A DNA stretch of 57,709 nt. Source: an uncultured Flavobacteriaceae bacterium (GTDB lineage Bacteria > Bacteroidota > Bacteroidia > Flavobacteriales > Flavobacteriaceae). The stretch covers positions 1 through 57,709 of the forward strand of contig CALFUL010000020.1 in assembly GCA_937929935.1 (NCBI GenBank), written 5' to 3'. Under the pieces are notes generated by a model. That model was not told the DNA's origin. It worked only from the letters and a program-made list of their open reading frames with translations, and did no database searches. Of this stretch, positions 44,179 through 52,033 are shown one piece after another; the stretch's first letter is position 1, and each line of letters starts with the position of its first letter. The position numbers were made by a program, and so were the translations under genes.

Positions 44179-44613
44179 TAAGTAAAAAGTATTAAGTACA
44201 AAGATTAATAGTTTTTAAGATGAATAATTATAAAGATTTGAAAGTTTGGGAGAAAGCGATGCAACTGGTAGAATTAGTATACTTTTTAGCTAAACAATTA
44301 CCAAATGATGAGAAGTTTGGACTAACATCTCAGATAAAACGGTGTAGTGTTTCTATTCCATCTAATATAGCTGAGGGAGCAGGAAGAAATTCAAAAAATG
44401 AATTCAGACACTTTTTAAGTATTGCAAATGGCTCAACTGCTGAACTTGAAACACAATTGATTTTGATTTTACGTCTAAAGTTGATTCCCGAAATAGAAAT
44501 AGATAAGGCCATGAAGCTTTGTTCTGAGATTAAGAACATAAATTATTCTCTTCAAAAATCTTTAAAATAAAGAATGATGCACATATTACTTTGTACTCTG
44601 TACTTTTTACTTA
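44179..44613 (+). mobile_element. Candidate non-autonomous element: four-helix-bundle gene between 25-bp inverted repeats
   Basis: The left end (44179-44203) begins TAAGTAAAAAGTATTAAGTA. The right end (44589-44613), read in reverse complement, begins TAAGTAAAAAGTACAGAGTA; 22 of 25 bases agree, the three differences being together in the middle. The 435-bp unit contains only the four-helix-bundle gene and no transposase. The inverted repeats belong to the same AT-rich family as the hisB-hisH and pre-hisF elements. No target duplication is obvious. Confidence 0.6.
44220..44570 (+). CDS. Four-helix-bundle protein (23S rRNA intervening-sequence / S23 family)
   Basis: The 116-residue helical protein has the family signatures YKDLKVWEKAMQLVE, LTSQIKRCSVSIPSNIAEGA, GRNSKNEFRHFLSIA and GSTAELETQL. 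Homologues are encoded inside 23S rRNA intervening sequences of some bacteria, and the fold is shared with Avd accessory proteins of diversity-generating retroelements. Its function here is unknown. It has nothing to do with histidine synthesis, yet sits between hisH and hisA in the same direction and is framed by inverted repeats, which suggests it arrived as mobile cargo. Confidence 0.9.
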   Translation: MNNYKDLKVWEKAMQLVELVYFLAKQLPNDEKFGLTSQIKRCSVSIPSNIAEGAGRNSKNEFRHFLSIANGSTAELETQLILILRLKLIPEIEIDKAMKLCSEIKNINYSLQKSLK

Positions 44614-44626
44614 ATACACCAACGGC

Positions 44627-45382
44627 ATGCGTATAATACCAGCCATAGACATTATAGACGGGCAATGTGTACGGCTCTCAAAAGGAGATTATGACACGAA
44701 GAAGGTGTACAATCAGCACCCTTTAGAAGTTGCAAAAGAGTTTGAAGCACACGGTATTGAGTATTTACATTTGGTAGATTTAGATGGTGCAAAATCGAAA
44801 CACATTGTAAATCAAAAGGTCTTAGAACAAATTGCCTCTAAGACTAGTTTGAAAATCGACTTTGGTGGGGGCTTAAAATCTGATGATGATTTGCGAATTG
44901 CTTTTGAAAGCGGTGCAAATCAAATAACTGGGGGTAGTATTGCCGTCAAAAACAAAGAAATTTTTGAACGTTGGATTGACAAATATGGCTCAGAAAAGAT
45001 AATTTTAGGGGCCGATGCTTTAGATGAAAAAGTTGCTATATCGGGCTGGCAAGAAGAATCAAATGAAGAATTGTTACCTTTTATTCAAGCGTATAAGCCA
45101 AAAGGAATTCAATATGTAATTTGTACTGATATTAGTAAAGACGGTATGTTAGAAGGGCCTTCGTTTGAACTGTACAAGAAGATTATCAGCGCTGTCAGTT
45201 CGAGCGGAGTCGAGAACGAGGTTAAAAAACCACTAAAACTAATCGCTTCTGGCGGAATTTCAACTTTTGATGAACTTCCTAAATTAGCTGAACTAGGTTG
45301 TGAAGGCGTCATTATTGGCAAAGCAATCTATGAAAACAGAATTAGCCTAAAACAACTAGAAAATTATATTTTAAACAATTAA
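44627..45382 (+). CDS. hisA: ProFAR isomerase (phosphoribosylformimino-AICAR phosphate isomerase)
   Basis: This 251-residue half-barrel-duplicated TIM barrel performs the Amadori rearrangement at step 4. Asp8 in PAIDIIDG and the Asp of TDISKDGM are the catalytic pair. Residues about 188-202 include SSSGVEN (191-197), encoded by a palindromic repeat (45198-45217), in the loop before KLIASGGIS; this looks like an in-frame insertion. A right-end repeat stops nine bases or so before its ATG. A DinB-like gene follows by two bases. Confidence 0.95.
   Translation: MRIIPAIDIIDGQCVRLSKGDYDTKKVYNQHPLEVAKEFEAHGIEYLHLVDLDGAKSKHIVNQKVLEQIASKTSLKIDFGGGLKSDDDLRIAFESGANQITGGSIAVKNKEIFERWIDKYGSEKIILGADALDEKVAISGWQEESNEELLPFIQAYKPKGIQYVICTDISKDGMLEGPSFELYKKIISAVSSSGVENEVKKPLKLIASGGISTFDELPKLAELGCEGVIIGKAIYENRISLKQLENYILNN
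45198..45217 (+). repeat. Palindromic element inside hisA
   Basis: GTTCGAGCGGAGTCGAGAAC, translated in frame as SSSGVEN. It shares GAGCGnAGTCGA with elements at 41211-41247 and 53211-53269. Confidence 0.75.
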
Positions 45383-45384
45383 TT

Positions 45385-45894
45385 ATGGTAGACCAATTAC
45401 GTGAAGAATTTGTTCAAAATACACTGTATCGTTTCGATGAAAGTACACGAATGAATACCATTTCATTAGCACAATTATCAGAAGAAGAAATCTGGAAAAA
45501 TCCTAATGAATCACTAAATAGTGTTGGTAATCTAATTTTACACATTTGTGGCAATATTACGCAGTATGTCATTTCTTCCTTAGGAGAAAAAGAAGATAAT
45601 CGAAATCGTGATATAGAATTTTCAACTACCTCAGGTTTTTCAAAAGCTGAATTGCTTCAAAAACTTACTGAGACAGTAGAAACCGCTAAAAGAGTTGTTA
45701 ATGACGCATCAATAGAACAACTGATTAGAAAAAGGGAAGTACAAGGTTTTTATTTTTCGGGTATTGGGGTTGCCCTGCATGCAGTAGAGCATTATTCATA
45801 CCATACAGGTCAAATTACGTTTTGGACAAAACAGTTGAAAAATTCAGATTTAGGCTTTTATGACGGACACGATTTGAATGTGAAAAATAAGTAA
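45385..45894 (+). CDS. DinB-superfamily protein (DUF1572-like)
   Basis: The 169-residue helical protein has metal-ligand-like histidines in LILHICGN and in HAVEHYSYHTGQI, the arrangement of DUF1572/DinB proteins. No activity is known. It starts two bases after hisA and precedes hisF, so it is in the histidine transcript. It is not a paralogue close to the DinB protein at 16316 beyond the shared fold. Its downstream gap is filled with an AT-rich repeat. Confidence 0.82.
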   Translation: MVDQLREEFVQNTLYRFDESTRMNTISLAQLSEEEIWKNPNESLNSVGNLILHICGNITQYVISSLGEKEDNRNRDIEFSTTSGFSKAELLQKLTETVETAKRVVNDASIEQLIRKREVQGFYFSGIGVALHAVEHYSYHTGQITFWTKQLKNSDLGFYDGHDLNVKNK

Positions 45895-45895
45895 G

Positions 45896-45994
45896 AAGTA
45901 ATTAGTACCTAGTATTAAGTACAAAGTACTATTATTACTTACTTCAAAGAGCAAACGATAAGTACCATGTACTTAATACTCATTACTTAATACT
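45896..45994 (+). repeat. AT-rich inverted-repeat element upstream of hisF
   Basis: AGTATTAAGTACAAAGTACT (45911-45930) and AGTACCATGTACTTAATACT (45961-45980) are inverted repeats agreeing at 18 of 20 positions. A further TACTCATTACTTAATACT (45977-45994), identical to the pre-hisH copy, ends six bases before the hisF GTG. Confidence 0.82.
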
Positions 45995-46000
45995 AAAAAA

Positions 46001-46756
46001 GTGCTTGCAAAAAGAATCATTCCCTGTTTAGATATCAAAGATGGCCGTACTGTAAAAGGCATCAACTTTGTTGATTTACGTGATGCCGGAGATCCCGTAG
46101 AATTAGCCGAGATTTATAGCAGAGAAGGCGCTGATGAATTGGTTTTTCTTGATATTACTGCGACAGAGCAGAAAAGAAAGACCTTGGCTGATTTAGTGTA
46201 TCGCGTTGCAGAAAAAGTGAATATTCCGTTTACCGTTGGGGGCGGAATTTCTTCCGTTGAAGACGTAGATATGCTATTGCAAAATGGGGCTGATAAGGTT
46301 TCTATTAATTCTTCAGCGGTTAAGAATCCGAAGTTAATTAATGATTTAGCCGCAAAGTTTGGTTCACAATGTATTGTAGTCGCAATTGATGCGAAACAGA
46401 TCGATGGTAAATGGATGGTACACTTGGTTGGTGGTAAGGTACCCACTGAATTAGATTTATTCGAATGGGCGAAAGAGGTAGAAAAGAGAGGAGCAGGAGA
46501 AATTTTGTTTACTTCGATGGATAATGACGGAACCAAAGACGGATTTGCCAACGAAGCTTTATCAAGATTATCAACGCAACTAAATATTCCGATTATTGCC
46601 TCTGGTGGAGCAGGAACAGTGCAACATTTTACAGATACTTTTCTAGAAGGAAAAGCGGATGCTGCCCTTGCGGCTAGTGTTTTTCACTTTAAGGAGATAG
46701 AAATAAAAGATTTAAAAAAAGAATTACAGAAAAACGGAATTCCCGTTCGAATTTGA
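46001..46756 (+). CDS. hisF: Imidazole glycerol phosphate synthase, cyclase subunit (GTG start)
   Basis: This 251-residue TIM barrel uses ammonia from HisH to close the imidazole ring and releases AICAR. The catalytic acids are in [14 protein letters not shown] (Asp11) and in the strand VVAIDAK (about Asp130). Other motifs are [21 protein letters not shown] and SGGAGT. The start is GTG at 46001: the family N-terminus [11 protein letters not shown] begins there, and no ATG lies upstream outside the repeat. Confidence 0.96.
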   Translation: MLAKRIIPCLDIKDGRTVKGINFVDLRDAGDPVELAEIYSREGADELVFLDITATEQKRKTLADLVYRVAEKVNIPFTVGGGISSVEDVDMLLQNGADKVSINSSAVKNPKLINDLAAKFGSQCIVVAIDAKQIDGKWMVHLVGGKVPTELDLFEWAKEVEKRGAGEILFTSMDNDGTKDGFANEALSRLSTQLNIPIIASGGAGTVQHFTDTFLEGKADAALAASVFHFKEIEIKDLKKELQKNGIPVRI

Positions 46757-46765
46757 AATAATGAA

Positions 46766-46856
46766 GGTCCCCTTTTTATTTTCAAGGAGGGGTGCCCAAA
46801 GTACGGGGTGGTTAACCCCTCCGGCTAACGCCACCTCCCCTTGAAAAGGGGAGGAT
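46766..46856 (+). repeat. Paired head-to-head GC-rich palindromic elements between hisF and hisIE
   Basis: The first copy (46769-46815) resembles the hisD-hisC element, with CAAGGAGGGGTGCCC and GGGGTGGTT. The second, inverted copy has a perfect 9-bp hairpin CCTCCCCTT/AAGGGGAGG (46834-46842, 46846-46854). They meet at the palindrome GGTTAACC (46810-46817). Confidence 0.82.
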
Positions 46857-46890
46857 CCGTTTAATATTATATAGGTGTCAGAAAAAAAAT

Positions 46891-47538
46891 ATGAAAACAA
46901 ACAAAGAAATAGATTTTAGTCCTCCCCCTTGGGGGGAGTTAGCGGGGGCTCTCATCCCCGCCATCATACAAGATGCCATCACAAAGAATGTCTTGATGCT
47001 GGGTTATATGAATCAAGAAGCTCTTGATAAAACCCAAGAAACTAAAAAAGTTACTTTCTACAGTCGTTCTAAACAAAGACTTTGGACGAAAGGCGAGCAG
47101 AGTGGAAACTTTTTGAATCTGGTTGCTATTAAAAATGATTGCGATAATGACACTTTATTGATAACTGTTAATCCTGTAGGACCTACGTGTCACACTGGAA
47201 GTGACACCTGTTGGAATGAAAACAATACTTCAAATTTTGGATTTTTGTCAGATTTAGAAGAAGTTATAAAAGAGCGCAAAAAAGAGGCTTTTTTAAATTC
47301 CACCTTACGTCAGGATGATAATTCATACGTAGTATCCTTGTTTGACAAAGGGATTAATAAGATTGCCCAAAAAGTAGGCGAGGAGGCGATAGAAACCGTT
47401 ATTGAAGCGATGGACACTAATGATGAACTGTTCTTGTATGAAAGTGCTGATTTGTTATTTCACTATCTTATACTTTTACAAGCAAAAGGCTTTACATTAA
47501 AAGATATAGAAGCTGAATTAAAAAAACGGAATAAATAA
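46891..47538 (+). CDS. hisIE: Bifunctional phosphoribosyl-AMP cyclohydrolase / phosphoribosyl-ATP pyrophosphatase
   Basis: This 215-residue fusion carries out steps 2 and 3. The cyclohydrolase half has LMLGYMNQEAL, FYSRSKQRLWTKGEQSGN and the zinc-site HTGSDTCW. The pyrophosphatase half has RQDDNSYVVSLFDKGINKIAQ and KVGEEAIETVIEA. Residues 11-20 (PPPWGELAGAL region) come from a GC-rich palindromic repeat between the start and the conserved LIPAIIQDA, so the N-terminus is longer and atypical. It is the last gene of the operon. Confidence 0.95.
   Translation: MKTNKEIDFSPPPWGELAGALIPAIIQDAITKNVLMLGYMNQEALDKTQETKKVTFYSRSKQRLWTKGEQSGNFLNLVAIKNDCDNDTLLITVNPVGPTCHTGSDTCWNENNTSNFGFLSDLEEVIKERKKEAFLNSTLRQDDNSYVVSLFDKGINKIAQKVGEEAIETVIEAMDTNDELFLYESADLLFHYLILLQAKGFTLKDIEAELKKRNK
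46921..46949 (+). repeat. GC-rich palindromic element inside the hisIE 5' end
   Basis: CTCCCCC-TT-GGGGGGAG core (46922-46938), then TTAGCGGGGGC. It resembles the inverted copy just upstream (46820-46856) and is translated in frame. Confidence 0.82.
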
Positions 47539-47556
47539 ACCACAGGCGATCAAGGC

Positions 47557-47775
47557 ATGTGCTACAACACCAGAATATCGCGTAAAAAGAAAGAACTTGA
47601 GCTACAGTTCAAGGTCAAAGCCTTGTACGGCGAAATGAAAGAAACTGATGAGTTGGTGTACAATCAGGCAAGCGGATTTTCACACCCAAATATGTGGATT
47701 ATTTCGCAAGAGAAACCTTTGAATATGATTCTGGTAAAATGTGATTAATTCCGCATTACCAATTAGGCGTAGATT
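47557..47775 (+). pseudogene. SRAP-domain (SOS response-associated peptidase, YedK/HMCES-like) remnant
   Basis: The frame begins MCYNTRISRKK with the Cys2 that is the active residue of SRAP proteins, and continues to FSHPNMWIISQEKPLNMILVK, after which it reads Cys-Asp-stop at 47748. One frame over, the next bases read LIPHY, the expected continuation of VKWGLIPHW, so a one-base deletion broke the gene. Beyond about 47770 the similarity ends. Intact members have over 200 residues; here about 70 remain. SRAP proteins crosslink to abasic sites in single-stranded DNA; this copy should be inactive. Confidence 0.7.
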
Positions 47776-47785
47776 ACAACACCTA

Positions 47786-48052
47786 TTATAAAGAACAAAT
47801 TAGATTTGGTTCAGCTTTTTCAGCTATTTCTGAACGCAAGGAAACGGCAATTACGAAATTCATTCCGACAATTAGGAATGCGATACATAAAAGAACTACT
47901 ATTCCAATTCGTAATTTTCGGGTAGATTTAGTGATGGAATAATGTAAAAATAGAACGAGGACAATAAAAAACAACCCAAGTATTAGGTATACAGTGTATT
48001 GCCTTAACTCGATAAGAATTTCGATCAAAGTATTTTTTTTAAATATTCTCAA
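47786..48052 (-). CDS. Small two-helix membrane protein, TTG start (uncertain)
   Basis: The 88-residue frame has two membrane segments, YLILGLFFIVLVLFL (about 22-37) and IGIVVLLCIAFLIVGMNFV (about 49-67). The only usable start is a TTG at 48052, because a stop lies four codons upstream and the first ATG is late. That and the lack of a known family make it doubtful, but its membrane pattern is coherent. It stops next to the SRAP remnant and is the last of three leftward single genes separated by spacer sequences. Confidence 0.45.
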   Translation of the reverse strand: MRIFKKNTLIEILIELRQYTVYLILGLFFIVLVLFLHYSITKSTRKLRIGIVVLLCIAFLIVGMNFVIAVSLRSEIAEKAEPNLICSL

Positions 48053-48164
48053 ACGCTTGAACTAAGCACAAGGCGTTAAGCTTTTAAATTTAGCGACATC
48101 ATAAATATACACAGACCTTTGGGTTTAGCTCTAAAGTTAGCATTACGTTTAGGCATTGTTACGG

Positions 48165-48746
48165 TTATTTTTCATATCGATAATGTCCAATAATTTTATA
48201 GTCAAACAGACAATCTGCTAAGACTTGCCCTCCACCGATATTATGAACAATTAAATTTCGTTTTCCATCTTGTGATTTTTTATTGACTACAATTCCGATA
48301 TGAGTTATTGCTCCGCCTAAATTCCAACAAACGATGTCTCCTGGCAAATAATCATTCGCTTTGTTAGAAATTGGTTTCGCTGCTCCTTTTCTTTTAAAAT
48401 AGGTCATCAAATTCGGAACTCTTCGATGGTCTATATTTTTATCAGTTGTTTTAAGCCCCCATATTCTTGGATAAGAACTAAAGTTCAGCTTCATGTCCTC
48501 GTGTACTTCTTTCTGTAAATCAATTCCAATTTTTCGATAAGTACGTATAACGACATCTGTACATACACCTTTGTCACTTGGCACATCTCCATTTGGATAA
48601 TCAATTGAGAAGTAACTTGGGTCATATGTTACTTTTTGATTTGTTAATTCAATTGCACAATCGGATAGCTCATGATGTTCAATCGTTATTTGAGAAAAAC
48701 AGAAGTTCAGACTAAGGAATAATATTATTAGAATTGCTTTTTTCAT
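48165..48746 (-). CDS. Secreted DUF1287-domain protein (NlpC/P60-like)
   Basis: The 193-residue protein has a signal peptide (MKK, hydrophobic to about 18, FCFS) and a DUF1287 domain: YFSIDYPNGDVP, the candidate catalytic Cys62 in GVCTDVVIR, NIDHRRVPNL, DYLPGDIVCWNLGG and the candidate catalytic His in ITHIGIVV. DUF1287 is related in layout to papain-like NlpC/P60 hydrolases, so cell-wall peptide cleavage is a reasonable inference. It is a single gene between two repeat-like spacers, and both of its ends abut GTTA-type motifs. Confidence 0.85.
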   Translation of the reverse strand: MKKAILIILFLSLNFCFSQITIEHHELSDCAIELTNQKVTYDPSYFSIDYPNGDVPSDKGVCTDVVIRTYRKIGIDLQKEVHEDMKLNFSSYPRIWGLKTTDKNIDHRRVPNLMTYFKRKGAAKPISNKANDYLPGDIVCWNLGGAITHIGIVVNKKSQDGKRNLIVHNIGGGQVLADCLFDYKIIGHYRYEK

Positions 48747-48752
48747 ATTTGT

Positions 48753-48883
48753 GCTAACGGTCTAGTATAAGAAAAGTAGCGGGTTTTAAAGCACTAACTT
48801 TTAAGTTAAATATGGATCTTTTTTATTATTATTTCACTTTGGTTTTAGCAATTAAACCGCTATTTTTCATAGGTAATGTTAGC
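48753..48883 (-). repeat. attC-like 131-bp imperfect palindrome between two single genes
   Basis: GCTAAC (48753-48758) and GTTAGC (48878-48883) are exact inverted ends. Inside, GAAAAGTAGCGG (48771-48782) pairs with CCGCTATTTTTC (48857-48868), 11 of 12. The middle is an unpaired AT-rich loop. The right end abuts the stop codon of the upstream gene (48884-48886), and the left end lies six bases before the start codon of the next gene, the layout of integron cassette recombination sites. The ends do not fully fit the attC consensus GTTRRRY, and no integrase is in the window. Confidence 0.5.
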
Positions 48884-49414
48884 CTAGATTTTTATTTCGA
48901 TTATTTTCTTAGTTGTGATTAGCAAATCTGTACTTAAGTCAAATGAAAAGTCTTTCGGTGCTTTATTTTCTTCGAGAATATAATCAATGAAAGCTATCTG
49001 AATGTGTTGTTTATTTTCAAATTCTATAACTAATTGAACCCAGCGCTTTTCTTTTTCAACCCGCATGGTGTAATCTACGATAAATTCAAATTCAAGACTT
49101 TTGAAATGTACATCGATGACCTTTTGTCCCACAAACGTAGTCAAGTTCTTTATGTTTTCAGTTTCTAGTTGAAATATGTTGTCTTGATTGTATATGTTCT
49201 TTACGGAATCATTTTTAATTATATAAGAATCTAATGATGAGTCCCACGCAGCTGAAACAACCCCACCTGAAAACTTTAATTCAATTCCTCCGTCAATAAT
49301 CCAAAATTCATCATCTGGTAATTCAAAAAAGTTTTCATTCACTTGATAAAATGCCAATTGAAGTAGTGGTCCAGATTTTAAAATACGACTTAAAATTTCT
49401 TGTCTATCTGTCAT
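48884..49414 (-). CDS. Hypothetical cytoplasmic protein
   Basis: The 176-residue protein has no signal peptide, membrane segment or motif I recognise. It is rich in alternating hydrophobic and charged residues, consistent with an alpha/beta or all-beta fold (FWIIDGGIELKFSGGVVSA, VIDVHFKSLEFEFIVDY). The size and isolated setting resemble immunity-type or other accessory proteins, but that is only a guess. Its stop codon touches the attC-like palindrome. Confidence 0.65.
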   Translation of the reverse strand: MTDRQEILSRILKSGPLLQLAFYQVNENFFELPDDEFWIIDGGIELKFSGGVVSAAWDSSLDSYIIKNDSVKNIYNQDNIFQLETENIKNLTTFVGQKVIDVHFKSLEFEFIVDYTMRVEKEKRWVQLVIEFENKQHIQIAFIDYILEENKAPKDFSFDLSTDLLITTKKIIEIKI

Positions 49415-49586
49415 TTGATTACATGTAGGCTAACGGTGAGCAATGAACAGTAAAGGATCAAACTACGTACGCTCAGCTCTTTTTAAGCACCCATAAATTT
49501 AACAGATTAGGGCTTGAAGAAAAAACCTACTTATTAGGAGTTATAAACAGCAGTAGTTTGTAGTAAAAGGCAAGTATTTTAAAACA

Positions 49587-49618
49587 AAAAAGCAGCATCT
49601 ATTTAGATGCTGCTTTTC
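49587..49618 (-). terminator. Rho-independent terminator after the poly-Thr lipoprotein gene
   Basis: AGCAGCATCT (49591-49600), loop ATTT, AGATGCTGCT (49605-49614), extended by A/T pairs on both sides. It lies about 20 bases after the lipoprotein stop and reads out into T's on the minus strand. Confidence 0.85.
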
Positions 49619-49637
49619 AATAGGGGACATATGATGA

Positions 49638-50525
<888 letters not shown>

Positions 50526-50756
50526 AGGATTAAGATTTTGGGTTTTAGGGATAGTATTTACGAAGCAAACCAGATGTTTGGATGTATCTTTTCGATGAAA
50601 TGCAGCTTTACCTTATCTTAAGTTGCATACTCAGTCGTAATTTCTGTGTTGTCATTCTTAGAATCGACTTCTATGACCCGTTGAGCTAGAAGATTGGAAG
50701 ATTACTTAATTTATGGCTCTCGAAGACGTATATGATTTCATAAGAGTAGTATCGAA

Positions 50757-51719
50757 TTAATACCGACCCTGCAATTTTAAAATTAAACCGTTTAGGTTAG
50801 ATGCTGAGGTAAACTGATTTACCCCGATAGTGTTAACTCCAATATTCGAAAATAATATATACTTCTCCATTATTTCTTGATGGGTGTTATTCTTATTATT
50901 AAAATTAGAACCAATGGAATCTAGTTTTTGTTGGTATTTTTTTGAATACTTTTGTAACATTTTTCCATGAGGGTTAAAAGTGCTTCTATTGATTCCCACC
51001 AAAATTAATCTTTTTGTTAAACTATCTATCATAAAAACAGGCGCTCCTGAACTTCCAGAGGTAGCAACGTAATCCCCATATCCAAGAAAAGGCGCGAAGT
51101 GATAGCCCTGCTTTTGAAGTTGTTTAGTCTTTTGCGGATCCATTGTATTAGGATGCAATATCATTCGGGAACTTATTCCCTTAGATAAATTCATATGATA
51201 GCTTGACAATGGAAAACTAGCACAATATATTTCGGCACCCAAATAAGACATTTTAGAGTTTTCAAAAAACTTTATTGCTTTAGTATTGGAGTTTTTTTCT
51301 TTGCGATTAAGAACAACCAGATCAACGGATTTAGCAAAATTTTGAAATCTTCCTCTTGATTTAATTTTATCAGGTAAATGAAGTTTTTCTTTATATTTGA
51401 CAAATCTTGAACTGTTTTTATCATTAGATGAACTTACAGTCGTGCCATTCTCAAAAATTTTCCAAACTGATGCCGGTAAAAAATGTATTTCTGATTTTGT
51501 ATCGTTTCTTAAAAGATTTTCTATGTGTTTTTCTACAACATGATAATTCGTAACTATATACTCCTTACTATCTTGTCTATAGGCAAATCCAGTGCCAACT
51601 TGTATGTTATTATGATATATTCTTACCACATAGGATTCAATTTCAATAAACTTATTTATTTCCTGGGAATAAGCAATTTCAAGGTTGATAAATATTAATA
51701 ATAATAATTTGAAATTCAT
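50757..51719 (-). CDS. Secreted trypsin-like serine protease
   Basis: The 320-residue protein has a signal peptide (about 1-18, ending IAYSQ) and a trypsin-like catalytic triad: His60 in VTNYHVVEKH, Asp133 in SVDLVVLNR and Ser224 in TSGSSGAPVFM. The Gly-Ser-Ser-Gly-Ala-Pro active-site stretch matches the S1 family, near the HtrA/glutamyl endopeptidase types. There is no PDZ domain. The first 58 residues hold the N-terminal barrel strands. It should act in the periplasm or outside the cell; its substrate is unknown. Confidence 0.82.
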   Translation of the reverse strand: MNFKLLLLIFINLEIAYSQEINKFIEIESYVVRIYHNNIQVGTGFAYRQDSKEYIVTNYHVVEKHIENLLRNDTKSEIHFLPASVWKIFENGTTVSSSNDKNSSRFVKYKEKLHLPDKIKSRGRFQNFAKSVDLVVLNRKEKNSNTKAIKFFENSKMSYLGAEIYCASFPLSSYHMNLSKGISSRMILHPNTMDPQKTKQLQKQGYHFAPFLGYGDYVATSGSSGAPVFMIDSLTKRLILVGINRSTFNPHGKMLQKYSKKYQQKLDSIGSNFNNKNNTHQEIMEKYILFSNIGVNTIGVNQFTSASNLNGLILKLQGRY

Positions 51720-52033
51720 AAGATTTTTTTATTAATCATTGGAACATAAACTATTTTAAATTCCTGTTGTTTTTAATAATAGATTTAGTCATTAGCTATA
51801 ATCTGCTTTTTTAGAGTGTTTTTCTTTTCTCGATTGAATTAATCTAATCTTTTCGAGTTTAGATGAAAAAATAAATTGTGAGTATTTATTCGCAATTACA
51901 ATTAAATATTGATTTTGTATTCTTTTATCGTTAATTAAGGGAATTATTATGATTCTATTTGCTAATTTCTATGCAATAATTGAATAATAACTAGGCGTTA
52001 AGATTTCTTTAAAACCCTAAGTGCTTTAATCAA
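51720..52033. other. AT-rich intergenic region, 314 bases
   Basis: This is the divergent region between the protease gene and the von Willebrand A gene. It is very AT-rich. I see no coding frame, RNA gene, hairpin terminator or convincing TAnnTTTG promoter in it; promoters for both flanking genes must lie here. Confidence 0.5.

Noticed and set aside
44185..44219. hisH-hisA gap as a second attenuator
   Set aside because: The hairpin-forming repeats lack a T-tail in the right place and no leader frame with His codons is present.
44179..44613. Insertion sequence
   Set aside because: There is no transposase; the only gene is a small four-helix-bundle protein, so I call it a candidate non-autonomous element only.
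46114..46551. 145-codon antisense frame within hisF
   Set aside because: hisF has all catalytic motifs in the other strand; the antisense frame is Ser/Thr-rich without domains, typical of shadow frames.
41124..46949. CRISPR array as an explanation for the repeats in the his operon
   Set aside because: The repeats are of different families, vary in length, occur at irregular distances and lie partly inside genes; no cas gene is present.
47749..49637. Canonical chromosomal integron
   Set aside because: No integrase gene, attI site or promoter is in the window, the palindrome ends deviate from GTTRRRY/RYYYAAC, and only one spacer is convincing.
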